Assembly: GCF_013328815.1 (NCBI RefSeq)
Contig: NZ_JABUHN010000004.1
Span: 1 to 64,000, forward strand
Source of the DNA: Tabrizicola fusiformis
Lineage (GTDB): Bacteria; Pseudomonadota; Alphaproteobacteria; Rhodobacterales; Rhodobacteraceae
Length of the DNA: 64,000 nt
Direction: 5' to 3'
The translations under genes were made by a program, and so were the position numbers. A model generated the notes under the pieces. The model did not search any database, was not told the origin of the DNA, and saw nothing but the letters and a program-made list of their open reading frames with translations. Below, one piece after another: positions 8,575-17,811 of the stretch (positions within the stretch are counted from its first letter, which is position 1; each line of letters opens with the position of its first letter).

Positions 8575-9404
8575 GCATGACCTGCTGGGAAACCGTTCAG
8601 GCTTATGGCCTGCGCTCGCTGGGGATCGGCGAAAAGCTGTTGCCGCGCACCGATTTCACCGTTTGCCAACAGTTCACGCTGATCGGCTCGGGCCTTTTGT
8701 GGAACATCTATTTCGGGGTTCTGGCGCTGGCCTTCGGCTTCTTTCTGGCCAATGCGTTGGCACTGGCCAAGGCCAGCCGCAGCCCATGGACGCGCAAACC
8801 TGCGGAATGGTTCATCTTCGTCTTCCGCGGCTCGCCGCTTTTCATCCAGTTCTTCCTGGCCTATGAGGCGCTGGTGATGCTGCCGCGCGCCGGGATCGAG
8901 ATTTTCGGGCTGACGGTGCAGACCGCATGGACCACCCGGGCCTGGGCCGGTGCGCTGTTCGTGCTGTTCCTGAACACCTCGGCCTATTCGGCGGAAATCT
9001 TCTATGGCGCGCTGCGCTCGATCCCCAAGGGCGATCTGGAGGCGGCCGAAGCCTATGGCATCACCGGCTGGCAGAAGTTCCGCCGCATCCAGTGGCCGAC
9101 CATGCTGCGGCTGGGCTGGCCCGCCTATACCAATGAGGCGATCTTCCTGTTCCACGCCACGACGCTGGTGTTCTTTTCGGGCTTTCCGGCCTTCTCGCAA
9201 CAGGGCGATGCGCTTTATTATGCCAATTACTTCGCCGACAAGACCTTCAACCCGTTCATCCCCTATCCGATCGTCGGGTTTTACTTCATCCTGCTGACGC
9301 TGCTGGTGACATTGCTCTTTGGCCGGATCAACCGCCACCTGAACCGCTATCTGCCGCAAAACCAGAAGAGCAGAATTCGCTTGCGTCCTCAGGTGATCCG
9401 GTAG
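8571..9404 (+). CDS. Polar amino-acid ABC transporter permease (HisM-type)
   Basis: A 277-residue second permease. Its EAA loop reads EAAEAYGITGWQKFRRIQWPTM, and the FRGSPLFIQFFLAYE segment is typical of the family. It pairs with the preceding permease to form the membrane channel. Translation is coupled through ATGA at 8571-8574. The C-terminus is basic (LPQNQKSRIRLR). Confidence 0.9.
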   Translation: MSMTCWETVQAYGLRSLGIGEKLLPRTDFTVCQQFTLIGSGLLWNIYFGVLALAFGFFLANALALAKASRSPWTRKPAEWFIFVFRGSPLFIQFFLAYEALVMLPRAGIEIFGLTVQTAWTTRAWAGALFVLFLNTSAYSAEIFYGALRSIPKGDLEAAEAYGITGWQKFRRIQWPTMLRLGWPAYTNEAIFLFHATTLVFFSGFPAFSQQGDALYYANYFADKTFNPFIPYPIVGFYFILLTLLVTLLFGRINRHLNRYLPQNQKSRIRLRPQVIR

Positions 9405-9410
9405 TAGGCT

Positions 9411-9426
9411 TAATTTGATCAAATTA
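9411..9426. promoter_or_regulatory. Candidate operator, palindrome 2 of 2
   Basis: TAATTTGATCAAATTA is a perfect 16-base palindrome, 6 bases after the permease stop and 117-132 bases before the glutamine synthetase start. It matches the near-palindrome at 6006-6021. It suggests the synthetase gene has its own, co-regulated promoter. Confidence 0.55.
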
Positions 9427-9477
9427 GGTGGGCCTGACCGGCCCGCCGGATCGACAAACAGGGAAAGGATCAAGGGC

Positions 9478-9546
9478 ATGATCCGTAACCTGCCTGCCGG
9501 ATCATCGGGATCTGGCGCGGGCGGTATCGTGCCCGGTCTCAAGTGA
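9478..9546 (+). CDS. Possible 22-aa leader ORF before glutamine synthetase gene
   Basis: ATG at 9478 is preceded by GGGAAAGGA about 8 bases upstream, better than any ribosome site before the synthetase itself. It reads MIRNLPAGSSGSGAGGIVPG then LK and stops at TGA 9544-9546, which overlaps the GTG (9543) and precedes the ATGs (9549, 9552) of the next gene. The arrangement would couple translation of the two. The peptide has no biased codon run, so the role is unproven, and it could be chance. Confidence 0.35.
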   Translation: MIRNLPAGSSGSGAGGIVPGLK

Positions 9547-10889
9547 ACATGATGAAAGACTGGCTTAGAAAGCATCCCGACGTCCGCACCATCCGGGTTG
9601 CGGCGGCGGATCTCAACGGACAGGCGCGGGGCAAACGGGTGCCGGCCCGCTTTGCCGACAAGGTGGTGAAGGACGGAACCCGCTTCCCCTTCTCGGTTCT
9701 GAACCTCGACATCTGGGGCGAGGATATCGACGACAGCCCGCTGGTGTTTGAACAGGGCGATCAGGATGGCGTTCTGAAACCCACCGAACGCGGCTTCATG
9801 CCGATGCCCTGGCTTGAGGCGCCGACGGCGCTGTTGCCGATCTGGATGTTCCGCGAGAACGGCACGCCCTATGAAGGCGACCCGCGGCAGGCGCTGCGCA
9901 CGGTGGTCGAGCGGTTCAAGGCCCGCGGCCTGACCCCGGTCTGCGCGATGGAGCTGGAGTTCTTCCTGATCGACGACTCGGGCAAGACCATGCAGGTGCC
10001 CGCAAGCCCCCGTTCGGGCAAGCGGCGCAAGGCGGCGGAAACCCTGTCGATCCGGGCACTGGACGCCTTCGACACCTTCTTCACCGACCTCTACGACGCC
10101 TGCGAGGCAATGGACATTCCCGCCGACACCACCACCTCGGAAACCGGCTTGGGTCAGTTCGAAGTGAACCTGATGCATTGCGACGACCCGCTGCGCGCCG
10201 CCGATGATGCCTGGCTCTTCAAGATGCTGGTCAAGGGTCTGGCCCGGCGCCACGGCTTTGCCGCCAGCTTTATGGCCAAGCCTTACCCGGAATATTCCGG
10301 CTCGGGGCTGCACACCCATTTCAGCCTGATCGACGAAAAGGGCAACAACGTCTTTGACTCGGGCGGACCGAAGGGCACCGCCATGCTGCGGCAGGCGGTA
10401 GCGGGGTGCCTGAATGCGATGCATGATTCCGCGCTGATCTTTGCGCCGCATCAGAACAGCTATGAACGGCTGGTCCCGGGCAAGCACGCCCCGACCTCGA
10501 TCGCCTGGGGCTATGAGAACCGCACGACGGCAATCCGCATTCCCGCAGGCTCGCCCTCGGCCCGGCGGATCGAGCATCGGGTGGCGGGGGGCGACGTGAA
10601 CCCTTATCTGATGCTGGCGGCCATTCTGGGCGCGGCGCTGGACGGGATCGAGAACGAGATGGACCCGCCGCCGCCCATCGTCGGCAATGCCTATGCGCTG
10701 GATGATCTGCCGCAGATCCCCGACAATTGGGAACATGCCATCGACGCGCTGGAAGGCAGCGCCATTGTGCCGCGCTTTCTGCATCCCGAGCTGATCAAGA
10801 ACCTGATCTCGACCAAGCGGCAAGAGCTGCATTACATCGGCGAGCTGACGGAACAGGAACGGGTCGAGCTTTACCTCGACACCGTATAA
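9543..10889 (+). CDS. Glutamine synthetase family protein (gamma-glutamyl-amine ligase type)
   Basis: A 448-residue class III/PuuA-like ligase rather than the nitrogen-assimilating GlnA. N-terminal segment RVAAADLNGQARGKRVP; catalytic metal/glutamate segments MELEFFLID and GLGQFEVNL; ATP-site GSGLHTHFSL; and the HQNSYERLVPGKHAPTSIAWGYENRT block. Enzymes of this type join glutamate to an amine such as a polyamine. The placement after an amine/amino-acid importer fits uptake followed by gamma-glutamylation. The start could be GTG 9543 or ATG 9549/9552; none has a good ribosome site, consistent with coupling to the short ORF before it. Confidence 0.85.
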   Translation: MNMMKDWLRKHPDVRTIRVAAADLNGQARGKRVPARFADKVVKDGTRFPFSVLNLDIWGEDIDDSPLVFEQGDQDGVLKPTERGFMPMPWLEAPTALLPIWMFRENGTPYEGDPRQALRTVVERFKARGLTPVCAMELEFFLIDDSGKTMQVPASPRSGKRRKAAETLSIRALDAFDTFFTDLYDACEAMDIPADTTTSETGLGQFEVNLMHCDDPLRAADDAWLFKMLVKGLARRHGFAASFMAKPYPEYSGSGLHTHFSLIDEKGNNVFDSGGPKGTAMLRQAVAGCLNAMHDSALIFAPHQNSYERLVPGKHAPTSIAWGYENRTTAIRIPAGSPSARRIEHRVAGGDVNPYLMLAAILGAALDGIENEMDPPPPIVGNAYALDDLPQIPDNWEHAIDALEGSAIVPRFLHPELIKNLISTKRQELHYIGELTEQERVELYLDTV

Positions 10890-10901
10890 GGAACCGGCGG
10901 C

Positions 10902-10917
10902 GGGGCCATAAGGCCCC
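10902..10917 (+). terminator. Weak terminator after glutamine synthetase gene
   Basis: GGGGCC at 10902-10907 and GGCCCC at 10912-10917 around ATAA, in the 48-base gap before the convergent DUF3422 gene. There is no T run, so function is uncertain. Confidence 0.4.
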
Positions 10918-10937
10918 CCGCTCTCCACGCAAACCGT

Positions 10938-12218
10938 TCAATGCACCGATTTGCGGATGCGGCGCAGGCCCAGCCAGACCGCCAGCATCACGACGGGCGT
11001 CAGCACCGCCAGCGCAACCCCCTTGGAAACATGCGCCGCCTCGGTCAGTGGATAGGCGACATAACCGGCAAGACTGACCGCGTAATAGCTGATCGCCACC
11101 ACCGACAGCCCTTCGACCGTGTGTTGCAGCCGCAGGGCAAGGTCGGCGCGGCGGTCCATGCTTTCCAAGAGCTTCTGGTTCTGCGCCGAACGGTCCACAT
11201 CGACGCGGGTGCGCAAGAGTTCGGCGGCGCGTTCGGCACGTTCCGCCATCTGGGTCAGCCGCGCCTCGGCCGATTTCACCGTGCGCATGGCCGGATCATA
11301 GCGCCGGGCCATGAATTCGGCAAAGGTCTGACGGCCGCTGACCCGTTCTTCGCGCAGGGCGGCGATGCGGCCGGTCACGATCGCCTCATAGGCGCCGGTC
11401 GCGCCGAAGCGGAAACTGTGCTGCACCGCAAGGCTTTCCAGTTCCGCCGAAATCGTCAGGAGTTCGTGCAGCGCCGCCTCTGCCGGGCGGTCCTGATCCA
11501 GCCCCGAGACCAGCGCCGACAGCCGCGGGTCCAGCGCGTTCAGCCGCTCGGTCAGCCCGCGCGCCCGGGCAAGGCCCAGCATCGACATGGCGCGATAGGT
11601 TTCAATCTCGCACAGGCGCTGCACGATGCGGCCGATCCGCCGCTTGCCGGTGCCGGGCCGCACGAAGACCGCAAAACGCATGTGCCCCGCCGCATCAATG
11701 CGGAAATCCCCCGCGACGATGGCCGAACCATCGACCACCCGCGCCAGCGCGAGGCTTTCGGCGACGAACCAATCCTCGACCCGCGCCTGCACCAGCGTTT
11801 CATCCTCGGGCAGCATCTCGACCCGGATCAGCAGCGAAACCAGCCGCCGCCCCGGCGCCGTGGCCAGCCAGTCTTCGGGAAAGACATCGGCCTCCATCGG
11901 GTCAAAGGCGCGGGCCGACAGACCGGGGGTAAAGGCCGAATAGGTCACGAATTCGGTATGGCTTTCCCATTTCAGTTCCGCCCGCCCAAGGGGGCCGGAG
12001 AAATGCGTCGCCCCCGGCTGTGGATGGGCCGAGCCGTGACGGTCAAGGATGGCCAGCAGATGCGCCCGGTCCGCGCCCCGGTCGCGGTTCTGCGCCTCTT
12101 GCGGTTCCTTTATGGCGACATAGGCCGCCATGCAGGGTGCCGTCAGCGCCGGAAAGGGGCGCGCGTGCAGCTCGTTCACCAAGGCATAGCGCAGGGGATG
12201 GTCAGCGATCGGGGGCAT
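10938..12218 (-). CDS. DUF3422 family membrane-anchored protein
   Basis: A 426-residue protein typical of DUF3422: N-terminal HPLRYALVNELHARPFP, then a mixed domain with GRAELKWESHTEFVTY. A long helical region (about 270-370) with repeated Arg/Glu heptads follows, and two C-terminal membrane helices (VVAISYYAVSLAGYVAY and VALAVLTPVVMLAVWLGL) close the protein. Cytoplasmic domain plus C-terminal anchor is the family layout; no function is established. The ATG at 12218 is the family start; sequence up to 12335 is open but not conserved-looking. Confidence 0.85.
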   Translation of the reverse strand: MPPIADHPLRYALVNELHARPFPALTAPCMAAYVAIKEPQEAQNRDRGADRAHLLAILDRHGSAHPQPGATHFSGPLGRAELKWESHTEFVTYSAFTPGLSARAFDPMEADVFPEDWLATAPGRRLVSLLIRVEMLPEDETLVQARVEDWFVAESLALARVVDGSAIVAGDFRIDAAGHMRFAVFVRPGTGKRRIGRIVQRLCEIETYRAMSMLGLARARGLTERLNALDPRLSALVSGLDQDRPAEAALHELLTISAELESLAVQHSFRFGATGAYEAIVTGRIAALREERVSGRQTFAEFMARRYDPAMRTVKSAEARLTQMAERAERAAELLRTRVDVDRSAQNQKLLESMDRRADLALRLQHTVEGLSVVAISYYAVSLAGYVAYPLTEAAHVSKGVALAVLTPVVMLAVWLGLRRIRKSVH

Positions 12219-12333
12219 TGTCAGTTCCGCAAGCGTCGGGGCATTTTCGCGCCTTAGACGGGATTTTCCTGCAAATCCATGGCTTTGTCGGCATGCCAAC
12301 GCATACTGGCCGGATGGCAACACCCCAAGGTGC

Positions 12334-12361
12334 AAAAGGCCCCGAAGTTTCCTCCGGGGCC
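12334..12361 (-). terminator. Terminator of the pntAB-lipoprotein transcript
   Basis: GGCCCCG at 12338-12344 pairs with CGGGGCC at 12355-12361; AAAA at 12334-12337 gives the U run on the minus strand. It lies 34 bases past the lipoprotein stop. Confidence 0.8.
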
Positions 12362-12394
12362 AAAATCATGAACGACAACAAGCATCTCGTTCAA

Positions 12395-12619
12395 TCAAAG
12401 AACAACCACCACAACGCCTGCACTGGTGCGCTTACATGTTTCGCCGCGCTTCTCGAGTTCCTTGTAAGCGGCCTCTCTCTCCTCAAACGTAGAAACATAC
12501 ATGCTCTGGTCAGTGAGATCGCATAGGCCCTGACTTGACATCGTTTTCGCTGTCTCTGCGTTTAATGTAATGCAACCAGACAGCGCGAAGGTGGACAAGA
12601 CACTGATAAGTCTTAACAT
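12395..12619 (-). CDS. Small lipoprotein, low GC
   Basis: A 74-residue protein with a lipoprotein signal MLRLISVLSTFALSGC, a lipobox LSGC with the acylated Cys at 16. The mature part is short, charged (STFEEREAAYKELEKRG) and holds two further Cys, ending in a valine-rich tail. I do not recognise a family. It starts 9 bases after the pntB stop and is followed by a terminator, so it is probably made with the transhydrogenase. Its base composition (about half GC, with AT-rich codons such as TTA and ATT) is clearly unlike its neighbours and suggests acquisition by transfer. Confidence 0.7.
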   Translation of the reverse strand: MLRLISVLSTFALSGCITLNAETAKTMSSQGLCDLTDQSMYVSTFEEREAAYKELEKRGETCKRTSAGVVVVVL

Positions 12620-12628
12620 CTTGCTATC

Positions 12629-14062
12629 CTACTCGATCATCGGCAGCAACTGGTCGATGCTCTTCTTGGCGTCGCCATAGAACATGCGGGTGTTGTCCTT
12701 GAAGAACAGCGGGTTTTCGATGCCGGAATAGCCGGTGCCCTGACCGCGCTTCGACACAAACACCTGCTTGGCCTTCCAGCATTCCAGAACCGGCATCCCG
12801 GCGATGGGGCTGTTGGGGTCTTCCTGCGCCGCCGGGTTCACGATGTCGTTCGAGCCGATGACGATGGCCACATCGGTTTCAGGGAAGTCCTCGTTGATCT
12901 CGTCCATTTCCAGAACGATGTCGTAAGGCACTTTCGCCTCGGCCAAGAGAACGTTCATATGGCCCGGCAGACGGCCCGCGACCGGATGGATGGCAAAGCG
13001 GACGTTCTTGCCCTTGGCGCGCAGCTTGCGCGTCAGTTCGGACACCGATTGCTGCGCCTGCGCCACCGCCATGCCATAGCCCGGGATGATCACGATGCTG
13101 TCGGCATCGTTCAGCGCCGCCGCTACCCCTTCGGCGTCAATCGCCACCTGCTCGCCCGTCACTTCCATCGCCGGGCCCGTGGTGCCGCCAAAGCCGCCCA
13201 GGATCACCGAGACGAAGCTGCGGTTCATCGCCTTGCACATGATGTAGCTCAGGATCGCCCCCGAAGAGCCCACCAGCGCGCCGACCACGATCAGGAGGTC
13301 ATTCGACAGCGAGAAACCGATCGCCGCCGCCGCCCAGCCGGAATAGCTGTTCAGCATCGAGACAACCACCGGCATGTCGGCGCCGCCGATGCCCATGATC
13401 AGGTGATAGCCGATGAACAGCGCCGCCAGCGTCATCACCGCCAGCGCAAGGGTCGAGCCGGTCTGCAGATAGACCACCAGCAGCACGACCGAGATGATCG
13501 CAGCCGCCGCGTTCAGCACATGGCCGCCCGGCAGCTTTTTCGCCTTGCCGTCCACCTTGCCCGCCAGCTTGCCAAACGCAATGACCGAGCCGGTGAAGGT
13601 GACCGCGCCGATGAAGACGCCAAGGAAGGTTTCAACCCGCAGGATCGAGACTTCCACCCCGCTCTTGTGCGCGACGACGGCGGCAAAGCCGTTCAGCGCG
13701 GCGCGGGCGGTTTCGTCCAGCGCCGCGATGCGGACAAGTTCGATATGGGTGTTATAGCCGATGAACACCGCCGCAAGACCTACAAGGCTGTGCATCGCCG
13801 CCACAAGCTGCGGCATCTCGGTCATCTGCACGCGCTGCGCGACGACCCAGCCGATGGCGCCACCGGCGGCGATCATCACCAGCGAAATCAGCCAGTTGCC
13901 TGCGCCGGGGCCGTAAAGCGTGGCCGCCACCGCAAGCGCCATGCCCGCGATGCCATACCAGACCGCGCGCTTGGCGCTTTCCTGCCCGGACAGACCGCCC
14001 AGCGATTGAATGAAGAGAACTGCCGCAACAACATAGGCGGCCGTGGTGAATCCGTAGTCCAT
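12629..14062 (-). CDS. pntB: NAD(P) transhydrogenase subunit beta
   Basis: A 477-residue PntB: an N-terminal block of about nine membrane helices carrying the proton path, then the cytosolic NADP(H)-binding domain III from about residue 290. That domain shows [35 protein letters not shown] and the DINPAA-like [24 protein letters not shown]. With PntA it couples proton entry to reduction of NADP by NADH at the inner membrane. It follows pntA by 15 bases. Confidence 0.96.
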   Translation of the reverse strand: MDYGFTTAAYVVAAVLFIQSLGGLSGQESAKRAVWYGIAGMALAVAATLYGPGAGNWLISLVMIAAGGAIGWVVAQRVQMTEMPQLVAAMHSLVGLAAVFIGYNTHIELVRIAALDETARAALNGFAAVVAHKSGVEVSILRVETFLGVFIGAVTFTGSVIAFGKLAGKVDGKAKKLPGGHVLNAAAAIISVVLLVVYLQTGSTLALAVMTLAALFIGYHLIMGIGGADMPVVVSMLNSYSGWAAAAIGFSLSNDLLIVVGALVGSSGAILSYIMCKAMNRSFVSVILGGFGGTTGPAMEVTGEQVAIDAEGVAAALNDADSIVIIPGYGMAVAQAQQSVSELTRKLRAKGKNVRFAIHPVAGRLPGHMNVLLAEAKVPYDIVLEMDEINEDFPETDVAIVIGSNDIVNPAAQEDPNSPIAGMPVLECWKAKQVFVSKRGQGTGYSGIENPLFFKDNTRMFYGDAKKSIDQLLPMIE

Positions 14063-14077
14063 TGTGCCCGGCCTCCC

Positions 14078-15652
14078 TTACGACTTCTGGAACATGGCGA
14101 GCATCCGCCGGGTGACCATGAAGCCACCGAAAATGTTGATCCCGGCCATGAAGACCGAGGCGGCGGCAAGGATCACCACAAGGAAGTTGCCCGAGCCGAT
14201 CTGCATCAGCGCCCCCAGAATGATGATCGAGGAAATCGCATTGGTCACCGCCATCAGCGGCGTGTGCAGCGAATGCGAGACGTTCCAGATCACCTGCACG
14301 CCGACATAGACCGACAGCACGAAGACGATAAAGTGCGACATGAAGCTGGCCGGGGCGAACAGGCCCGCCAAAAGGATCAGCGCGCCACCGACGACCAGCA
14401 TTCCCACCTGATTGCGGGTCTGGGTCTTGAACGCCGCGGCTTCCGCCGCGCGCTTTTCCTCGACGGTCAGTTCCTTGACCTTTTCCTTCGGCTTCTGCGC
14501 CGCGATGGCCGCGATCTTGGGCGGCGGCGGCGGGAAGGTGATGGCGTGATCCTTGGTCACGGTGGCGCCGCGGATCACGTCGTCTTCCATGTTGTGAACG
14601 ATCACACCATCTTTCTTCGGTGTAAGATCGGTCAGCATGTGCCGGATATTGGTGGCATAAAGCGTGCTGGCCTGCGCCGCCATCCGGCTGGGGAAATCGG
14701 TATAGCCGACCACGGTCACGCCGTTGTCGGTCACGATCTTCTGGTCGGGCACCGTCAGGTCGCAGTTGCCGCCGCGTTCCGCCGCAAGGTCAACGATGAC
14801 CGAGCCGGGCTTCATCAGCGCCACCATATCGGCGGTCCAGAGCTTGGGCGCCGGACGCCCCGGGATCAACGCGGTGGTGATCACGATGTCGATGCCGGGC
14901 GCCAGCTCGCGGAACTTCTTCAACTGCGCTTCGCGGAACTCGGGGGACGAGGGCGCGGCATAGCCGCCCGTCGCCGCCCCGTCCTGCGCCGCTTCGGCGA
15001 AGTCGAGATAGACGAATTCGGCGCCCATGGATTCGATCTGCTCGGCCACTTCGGGCCGCACGTCAAAGGCCAGCGTGATCGCGCCAAGGCTGGTCGAGGT
15101 GCCGATGGCGGCAAGCCCCGCCACCCCGGCCCCGACGATCAGCACCCGCGCCGGCGGCACCTTGCCCGCCGCCGTCACCTGCCCCGTGAAGAAGCGGCCA
15201 AAATTCGCCCCCGCCTCGATCACCGCGCGATACCCCGCGATATTGGCCATCGACGACAGCGCGTCCATCTTCTGCGCGCGGGAAATCCGCGGCACCATGT
15301 CCATCGCCACCACGGTCGCGCCGCGGTCCTTGACGATCTCCAGCAGCTCGGCATTCTGCGCCGGCCAGAAGAACGAGATCAGCGTCTGGCCTTCGCGCAG
15401 CGCCTGCGCCTCGGCAGCTTCCGGGCCGCGCACCTTGACCAGCACATCCGCCGCGGCAATCACCGCCGCCGCATCGGCCAGCACCTCGACCCCCGCCGCG
15501 GCATAGGCCGCATCCGAGAAGCCGGCCTTCGCCCCGGCACCCGACTGGATCACGCTGGCATGACCCAGCTTGGCAAGCGCCAAAGCCGAATCCGGCGTCA
15601 AGGCAACCCGCGCCTCCCCGGCAAACACCTCACTCAGACATCCGATCTTCAT
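14078..15652 (-). CDS. pntA: NAD(P) transhydrogenase subunit alpha (single chain)
   Basis: A 524-residue PntA with the NAD-binding domain I (about 1-375; Rossmann motif [15 protein letters not shown], mobile loop near [13 protein letters not shown]). A charged linker follows ([20 protein letters not shown]), then four C-terminal membrane helices. In some relatives (Rhodospirillum) this subunit is split into two genes; here it is one uninterrupted chain, as in E. coli. It is the first gene of pntA-pntB-lipoprotein. Confidence 0.95.
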   Translation of the reverse strand: MKIGCLSEVFAGEARVALTPDSALALAKLGHASVIQSGAGAKAGFSDAAYAAAGVEVLADAAAVIAAADVLVKVRGPEAAEAQALREGQTLISFFWPAQNAELLEIVKDRGATVVAMDMVPRISRAQKMDALSSMANIAGYRAVIEAGANFGRFFTGQVTAAGKVPPARVLIVGAGVAGLAAIGTSTSLGAITLAFDVRPEVAEQIESMGAEFVYLDFAEAAQDGAATGGYAAPSSPEFREAQLKKFRELAPGIDIVITTALIPGRPAPKLWTADMVALMKPGSVIVDLAAERGGNCDLTVPDQKIVTDNGVTVVGYTDFPSRMAAQASTLYATNIRHMLTDLTPKKDGVIVHNMEDDVIRGATVTKDHAITFPPPPPKIAAIAAQKPKEKVKELTVEEKRAAEAAAFKTQTRNQVGMLVVGGALILLAGLFAPASFMSHFIVFVLSVYVGVQVIWNVSHSLHTPLMAVTNAISSIIILGALMQIGSGNFLVVILAAASVFMAGINIFGGFMVTRRMLAMFQKS

Positions 15653-15737
15653 GCGCCCTCTTCCCCCTTGCGGTCCTGCCGCCTTCCTTTGTCGGCTTGA
15701 TCCCTGCGGTCAAGCCCCTTCCGCGCGCCCGCCGCTC

Positions 15738-16196
15738 TCAGAGCCAGCGCCGTGTCCGATTGAACCAATGCGCCGCCTCGTCGCCAAAGATTTCGCCCAG
15801 GCGCTCCTCTTCGCCGGTGATGAAACGCTCATTCGCCAGCCAGACGAAACCCGCCGCCAAGAGAAGCCCCAAAGGCGCATCCCACCAGAAGCTGGCCGCC
15901 AGCAAGAGAAAGACATCGCCCAGATAGATCGGGTTGCGCGAGATGGCAAAGACGCCTTCGGTGACAAGGGCGGTCGGCGTGCCGCGCGGATTGACGGTGG
16001 TTTTCGCGCGGGCCATCGTCCAGACGGCCATGCCCATCAGCCAGAGCGCCAGCACCAGACAGGCCAGACCCAGCCCCGGGCCATAGGCGCCAAACCCGAC
16101 CGGGAAGCCGATCCAGCCCAGAATCGCAATCACCAGAACCCCGGCAAAGGCCCATGCCTGCGGCCAGTCCAGCCAGCGGATCAACATCTGTCCCAT
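15738..16196 (-). CDS. Isoprenylcysteine carboxyl methyltransferase-like membrane protein
   Basis: A 152-residue membrane protein with three to four helices and the C-terminal ICMT/PEMT signature: LVTEGVFAISRNPIYLGD followed by NERFITGEEERLGEIFGDEAAHWFNRTRRWL. These residues form the SAM and substrate site in this superfamily of small integral-membrane methyltransferases. The bacterial substrate is unknown. The ATG at 16196 begins just before the first helix; longer reading to 16295 gives a basic, unlikely N-terminus. Confidence 0.75.
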   Translation of the reverse strand: MGQMLIRWLDWPQAWAFAGVLVIAILGWIGFPVGFGAYGPGLGLACLVLALWLMGMAVWTMARAKTTVNPRGTPTALVTEGVFAISRNPIYLGDVFLLLAASFWWDAPLGLLLAAGFVWLANERFITGEEERLGEIFGDEAAHWFNRTRRWL

Positions 16197-16309
16197 AAGA
16201 TCCCCCTTGCTGCGGGCGCATAATGCCGATGCCTCCCGGTGATGCAATCGCTTTTGGTGCATCTTCTGTCGTTTTCCGGCGCGACGAGCCTGCATCAGCC
16301 TCCCTTATA

Positions 16310-16323
16310 TTTCAAGCTTAAAA
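16310..16323. promoter_or_regulatory. Candidate operator upstream of kynU
   Basis: TTTCAAGCTTAAAA is an A/T-rich near-palindrome (one mismatched pair) in an unusually AT-rich patch 68-81 bases upstream of kynU. It could bind an amino-acid-responsive regulator. No regulator gene is adjacent. Confidence 0.3.
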
Positions 16324-16390
16324 TTTATTCCACCCCCCCCTTGATCCGCAGACGCGGGCAGCGCAACCTGACCGCAACGAGGAGAGCCTG

Positions 16391-17587
16391 ATGACCACCG
16401 ATTTCACCCAGACCCGCGCCCTGTTCGATCTGCCGCAAGGCATGATCTATCTGGACGGCAATTCGCTTGGTCCGCTGCCATCTGCGGCGGCGGCGCGGGT
16501 GGCGGCCACCGTCACGCAGGAATGGGGGCAACTGCTGATCACCGCCTGGAACAAGGCGGGCTGGATGGACAAGCCGATGGCGGTCGGCAACCGCATCGCC
16601 CGGCTGATCGGGGCCGAACCGGATTCGGTGGCGATGGGCGACACGCTGTCGATCAAGGTCTATCAGGCGCTGGCCTCGGCGCTGGAAATGAACCCGGGGC
16701 GGAAAGTGATCCTGTCCGACAGTGGAAACTTCCCTTCCGATCTCTATATGGCGCAGGGCCTCTGCCGCACTCTGGGCGCAGGTTACGAACTGCGGGTGGT
16801 GGAACCCGAAGCGGTGCTGGAGGCGATCGACGAAAGCATCGCCGTGACCATGATCACCGAGGTCGATTACCGCACCGGCCGCAAACACGACATGGCCGCG
16901 ATCACCGCCCGGGCGCATGAGAAAGGCGCACTGACCATCTGGGATCTGGCGCATTCCGCCGGGGCCTTCCCGGTGGAACTGGCCAAATGCGGCGCCGATT
17001 TCGCCTGCGGCTGCACCTACAAATACCTGAACTCCGGTCCCGGCGGCCCGGCCTTCATCTATGTCGCCCCCCGCCATCAGGACCGCGCCCGCCCGGCGCT
17101 GTCGGGCTGGCAGGGCCATGATGCGCCCTTTGCCTTCGACCTCGACTATCGCCCGGCCCGCGGGGCCGAGCGGATGCGCGTCGGCACCCCGCCGATCCTG
17201 CAACTGGCCGCGCTTGAGGCGTCGCTGGACATCTGGGATCGGGTGGACATGGTGGCGCTGCGCGCGGCCTCGCTCGCGCTGACCGACCGCTTCATCGCCG
17301 GGGTCGAGGCCACCTGCCCGACCCTGACCCTTGCCACCCCGCGCGATCCTGCCAGCCGGGGCAGCCAGGTGTCGTTCCGCCACCCCGAAGGTTATGCCAT
17401 CATGCAGGCGCTTATCGCACGCGGTGTGATCGGCGATTTCCGCGCGCCCGACATCCTGCGCTTCGGCTTCACGCCACTGTTCATCGGCGCCGAAGAGGTG
17501 GACCGCGCCGTCGCCATTCTGGCCGAGGTGATGGCCAAATCGCTCTGGGACACGCCCGCCTACAGGACCCGCGCCAAGGTGACCTGA
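16391..17587 (+). CDS. kynU: Kynureninase
   Basis: A 398-residue PLP-dependent fold-type I enzyme that cleaves L-kynurenine to anthranilate and alanine. Segments seen: IYLDGNSLGPLP near the N-terminus, the Asp of IWDLAHSAGAFPVEL that pairs with the PLP nitrogen, the PLP-lysine motif CGCTYKYLNSGPGG, and a C-terminal LRFGFTPLFIGAEEVD. The start is fixed by GAGGAG about 8 bases upstream. It pairs with the downstream kynA; the intermediate enzyme kynurenine formamidase is not in the window. Confidence 0.95.
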   Translation: MTTDFTQTRALFDLPQGMIYLDGNSLGPLPSAAAARVAATVTQEWGQLLITAWNKAGWMDKPMAVGNRIARLIGAEPDSVAMGDTLSIKVYQALASALEMNPGRKVILSDSGNFPSDLYMAQGLCRTLGAGYELRVVEPEAVLEAIDESIAVTMITEVDYRTGRKHDMAAITARAHEKGALTIWDLAHSAGAFPVELAKCGADFACGCTYKYLNSGPGGPAFIYVAPRHQDRARPALSGWQGHDAPFAFDLDYRPARGAERMRVGTPPILQLAALEASLDIWDRVDMVALRAASLALTDRFIAGVEATCPTLTLATPRDPASRGSQVSFRHPEGYAIMQALIARGVIGDFRAPDILRFGFTPLFIGAEEVDRAVAILAEVMAKSLWDTPAYRTRAKVT

Positions 17588-17597
17588 TGGCAAGCGC

Positions 17598-17682
17598 TTT
17601 CATCTTGGCAAAAATATCCCCCGCGGAGCGTCCGGCATCTGCCGCAGGAGCCTCCGGCGGGGATATTTGGACCAAGATGAAA
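17598..17682. repeat. Interspersed repeat family B, inverted pair
   Basis: Two copies of the 22-base family B element face each other at 17598-17619 and 17661-17682, separated by a G/C inverted repeat (CCCGCGGAG...CTCCGGCGGGG). The whole 85 bases can fold into one long hairpin between kynU and kynA. A degenerate half of family A (ATGGGCAATCTT) lies nearby at 17730-17741. Confidence 0.8.
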
Positions 17683-17811
17683 TTGCCGCCGCTTTGCCGT
17701 CCGGCGGGCTGGGTCTGTCTCTGGCGGCGGATGGGCAATCTTTCGGTGCTGAACCGGCGGTGCGGGGCCTGATGCCCTGCCCTGCCCTTTCATCAGCACC
17801 CGGAGAGACCC

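Noticed and set aside
8463-10928. Open frame of about 820 codons opposite permease and glutamine synthetase genes
   Set aside because: No motifs; antisense shadow of well-identified genes.
12959-15700. Open frame of about 900 codons opposite pntAB
   Set aside because: His/Arg/Asp-rich low-complexity translation typical of antisense reading; pntA and pntB motifs on the other strand are intact.
17587-17772. Small open frame between kynU and kynA
   Set aside because: Consists mainly of repeat family B elements and a degenerate family A half.
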